NCBI GenBank assembly: GCA_903933995.1
Contig: CAIZMD010000543.1
Coordinates: 1-7,276, forward strand
DNA length: 7,276 bases
Direction: 5' to 3'
Origin: an uncultured Bacteroidota bacterium
GTDB lineage: Bacteria > Bacteroidota > Bacteroidia > Chitinophagales > Chitinophagaceae
The notes below the pieces were generated by a model. The model saw only the letters and a list, made by a program, of their open reading frames with translations, was not told where the DNA came from and searched no databases. Shown here in pieces: positions 4,716 through 7,276 of this stretch (position 1 is its first letter; each line of letters starts with the position of its first letter). The position numbers were made by a program, and so were the translations under genes.

Positions 4716-7276
4716 TTTTTAATAAAAATAAAATCACCGCCCTCATCACCTGATTCCTTTATCTCACCAAACTGTGGTACCTGACCATTTGCGCTATTAT
4801 TAATTACGGCAATTCTTAGTGTTGAATAGAGTTGTTCTGCAGACAGGTATTTTTCTGTATTCTGTTGTAAGCGTTTTACCAAGTATTGAATAAACACACT
4901 TTGGTCGGGAACTTCTTTCAACGTTCCGCTGGTCATGGCTTTTCTACTAGGAAGTTCATACAACTCTTTAACAGCCCTGCTAGCTCCTGCCATAACGGAA
5001 CGGCTTTTAAAAATACCACCAGAGAAACATGCATCAGATATTAGTAGTGTGTGTTTTGACTTAATGGCACTGATATATTCTTTTAGATCAGCATTGGTTA
5101 ACCAGGTAGATCGGTTTTGTCTTCTTGCATCTGAAGGAAACCAATAACCTTGGTTACGGGCTTCGTCCCAGAATCCATGTCCTGCATAGAATATGAGTAG
5201 GTTGTCTATGTTTTTTACTTTTTTAGAAAGCAACTCCAATGCTTCAAATAATTGGTCTCTGGTTGGATTCTTTAAAAAATTGACGTCTTGTTTTTCAAAA
5301 GTATAATTGGTTAATAGTGTTTGGTACAAGGAATTAGCATCGGCCACCGGCCTATCAAGGTCATTAATGGATTCGTCTTTGTAATCCTGTACCCCAATGA
5401 TTAAAGCATAATACTTGCCTTTTGCTTCTACGGTAGTTGTATTAATTGGAATGATATCCGTATCTGTAATTACGGGTGTTAAAGGCGCTGCTGGTGCCCC
5501 TGCTTGTCTATTAATACTAAAATTAAACACCCCCTTATTCATCTTGGTATCTGTTGCAGCAACTGAAAGTGCGTTATCGCCAATGGCTAATGGTACTGTG
5601 GCAGAGAAATTGCCAGAGGCATCCACTTGTGCTTCAATGCCATTGACCAAGACTTCATAAATACCACTTGGGTCAGTGGCTTTACCTGTGATGATGGTGC
5701 TTTTATTTTTTTGAACCACTTTTAACCCACGAGTCACTTGTGGACTTGTGATAACAATGCTGGGGGCGGTTTTATCAGTACTTGTAGGAGTAACCACGTT
5801 GGGAACTACTACGGTTGATTTGCCATTGTCTTTGGCAGCTCCATTACCCAAAGCCAGCAATGATCTACTTACTTCTGGTTGAATGGAATTGATGGCTAAT
5901 GATTGATTGTATATCTGTTTAGCTTCTTCTTTCTTATTTAATTTCTCCAAAAGAAATCCTTTTAGAGAAAGCATATTTACGTAATCCGTTTTGGAAATTT
6001 CTGTTACGGCTGTGCCATGTTCTGTTAATGCTTTTTCAACCTGTTGAAGCGCAATTTCATAATCACCATTGGGAATATTTTCGGCAGCTGCTTGAACATA
6101 GTATTGGTAATATTTCCAGTATGCATCCTTGGTATATGTATTTACATCATTACCCATAGAAAGCTGATAATACTTTCTGGCTTCCTCAAATTGTTGCATC
6201 CTAGAAAGTGGTGCAACCAAACTGATATAGATATATCCCAGTTTGGGATTGATAGACAAACACTTTTTCAAATCTTTTACAGCTGATTCGTAGTCGCCTT
6301 TTGAAGAATAGGCCTTACTTCTAGCTCTATATGCTAAGACATAACTTTCTGGAGATAGTGCAATTGCAGAAGAATAATCCTCTATGGCATTGTCAGTTTT
6401 TGACATGCTTAAATACATATCACCTCTTTCTAGGTAACTATTCGGGCTCTTGGAATTTAGACTGATTGATTCATTATAATCAAGAATTGCCCGATCATAT
6501 TGTTTGAGCTTAGAATAGGATAAACCTCTTTCTCTTAATAAAATAGGTTTTAATGTGTCAACATTCTGTTCCAACCCCTTTGTAAGATCTTCAATGGCTA
6601 GGTAGTATTTGTTCATCCGATTATAATAAAAACCCCGATACCACAGAAGCGTTGTATTCTTTGGTGCTTTTTTTAATAAGTCGCTTGCATAGTTGATAGC
6701 TTCATCCTTTTTTCCCTCGCTATAAAGTCCAGTTATTTTTTTGGTGAATATTTGTTCATCAGGTAGCTCTTTATCTGGATCATAATCTGAATTAAGGTAT
6801 TTGATTCTGAGATAATCCACTGAAATAGATTGACCAAAGCCATCTATATCAAACCCAATAAAATTTCCTAGATTCTCTATTTTGGCGGTTTCATGAATTA
6901 ATGCATCGTCAACATAATATCGGTACATTAATCCAATCTTCTCTATTTTAAGATTGTAGGGTTCACCAATTCTTTTGTTTTTGATAGCAAGATGTTTGAA
7001 GTCTGTACTTGTTCTAACTTTGGCAGCATCATAAATAGAAAGAAAACCGTAAGTTCCATTATAAACTTCCAGTTTAGTATTGTAAATAGATGATCCCGAA
7101 GGCCCAAAACTGATAAATCCAAAATATTTACTATCACCTAGATATTCAATTGCTATAGAGGTTTCTATTTTAAAATTTCTATTGGTGTTAATGGGTATTT
7201 CCTGTTTAACAGTACTATAAGAGGCAGAAAGAACCTTTCTATCTGGATTCAAATAAAGTTTTCCATTTCTAATTTC
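4712..7276 (-). CDS. Lectin-like / TPR / Ig-like / caspase-like (C14) cysteine protease, 5'-truncated by window edge
   Basis: The frame is open to the window edge (854 visible codons plus TGA). A TTG at 7252 could be taken as a start, but coding-like residues (E-I-R-N-G-K-L-Y) precede it in frame, so it is an internal Leu and the true start lies outside. Numbering from the edge: about 1-162 is a beta-rich jelly-roll of concanavalin/LamG or DUF1080 type (NGKLY, FKIETSIAIEY, YNLKIEKIGLMYRYYVDD, SVDYLRIKYL). About 176-465 holds roughly eight TPRs, the clearest being YDRAILDYNESISLN, TDNAIEDYSSAIALSP and YESAVKDLKKCLSINP. A Thr/Val/Pro-rich linker follows. The Ig-like domain is at about 500-590 (DKTAPSIVITSP, RGLKVV) and the caspase-like domain at 619-854, with His700 (YAGHG, codon 5179-5177) and Cys750 (DACFSG, codon 5029-5027). 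It ends G-G-D-F-I-F-I-K-K like its paralogues. It is the first gene of the visible operon and the most distinct member. Export is likely by analogy, but its signal peptide is not in view. Confidence 0.88.
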   Translation of the reverse strand, partial: EIRNGKLYLNPDRKVLSASYSTVKQEIPINTNRNFKIETSIAIEYLGDSKYFGFISFGPSGSSIYNTKLEVYNGTYGFLSIYDAAKVRTSTDFKHLAIKNKRIGEPYNLKIEKIGLMYRYYVDDALIHETAKIENLGNFIGFDIDGFGQSISVDYLRIKYLNSDYDPDKELPDEQIFTKKITGLYSEGKKDEAINYASDLLKKAPKNTTLLWYRGFYYNRMNKYYLAIEDLTKGLEQNVDTLKPILLRERGLSYSKLKQYDRAILDYNESISLNSKSPNSYLERGDMYLSMSKTDNAIEDYSSAIALSPESYVLAYRARSKAYSSKGDYESAVKDLKKCLSINPKLGYIYISLVAPLSRMQQFEEARKYYQLSMGNDVNTYTKDAYWKYYQYYVQAAAENIPNGDYEIALQQVEKALTEHGTAVTEISKTDYVNMLSLKGFLLEKLNKKEEAKQIYNQSLAINSIQPEVSRSLLALGNGAAKDNGKSTVVVPNVVTPTSTDKTAPSIVITSPQVTRGLKVVQKNKSTIITGKATDPSGIYEVLVNGIEAQVDASGNFSATVPLAIGDNALSVAATDTKMNKGVFNFSINRQAGAPAAPLTPVITDTDIIPINTTTVEAKGKYYALIIGVQDYKDESINDLDRPVADANSLYQTLLTNYTFEKQDVNFLKNPTRDQLFEALELLSKKVKNIDNLLIFYAGHGFWDEARNQGYWFPSDARRQNRSTWLTNADLKEYISAIKSKHTLLISDACFSGGIFKSRSVMAGASRAVKELYELPSRKAMTSGTLKEVPDQSVFIQYLVKRLQQNTEKYLSAEQLYSTLRIAVINNSANGQVPQFGEIKESGDEGGDFIFIKK

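Noticed and set aside
1035..6286. Plus-strand open frames (for example 1035-1244, 2406-2651, 2749-3072, 3496-3708, 4935-5147, 5415-5660, 6044-6286)
   Set aside because: Each lies wholly or almost wholly inside a strongly supported minus-strand gene with recognisable domains. The translations show no domain or conserved motif, so they are antisense shadows.
6943..7137. 64-codon minus-strand frame inside the first gene
   Set aside because: It is out of frame with the lectin-like domain, which reads continuously through this region. No motif or start context supports it.
4712..7276. Possible link to the CRISPR type III-E TPR-CHAT (craspase) protease
   Set aside because: TPR plus caspase-like fold is a shared general theme only. 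There are no repeats, spacers or Cas-like genes in the window, and the paralogues carry signal peptides and Ig-like domains, which does not fit a cytoplasmic RNA-guided partner.

Overview
The window looks like accessory chromosomal DNA from a Bacteroidota (Bacteroidetes) bacterium. The clues are high A+T content, signal peptides ending in the typical '...A|Q' cleavage context, A/T-rich gene starts with no Shine-Dalgarno motif, and the TPR / Ig-like / caspase-like domain architecture that is common in this phylum. No rRNA, tRNA or phylogenetic marker is present, so I cannot go below phylum.

Everything lies on the minus strand and reads from right to left. Gene 1 (7276 to 4712) is cut by the right edge. 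It carries a jelly-roll (concanavalin/LamG-like) domain, about eight TPRs, one Ig-like domain and a C14-type caspase-like domain. Gene 2 (4715 to 2607) overlaps gene 1 by 4 nt and encodes signal peptide, TPR-like helices, Ig-like domain and caspase-like domain. Gene 3 (2605 to 353) starts after a 1-nt gap and has the same plan as gene 2. Gene 4 (342 to 1) starts 10 nt after gene 3 and runs off the left edge. Its visible 114 residues are a signal peptide plus an N-terminal helical module homologous to those of genes 2 and 3, so it is probably a fourth paralogue. More than 99% of the window is coding, and no junction leaves room for a promoter or terminator, so the genes are almost certainly co-transcribed.

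The three visible protease domains keep an intact His-Cys dyad: His in Y-A-G-H-G and Cys in D-A-C-F-S-G, exactly 50 residues apart in each. The proteins are predicted to be exported, with TPR and Ig-like modules that could sense or bind partners in the envelope and a C-terminal cysteine protease. The main pattern is uneven divergence. The last 78 residues of genes 2 and 3 are 74/78 identical, yet about 31 of those 74 identical residues use different codons, while the N-terminal helical regions have diverged strongly. This suggests old tandem duplication with the protease held under purifying selection and the putative sensor part free to diversify. The biological role (envelope proteolysis, defence, developmental or death signalling) cannot be decided from the sequence.
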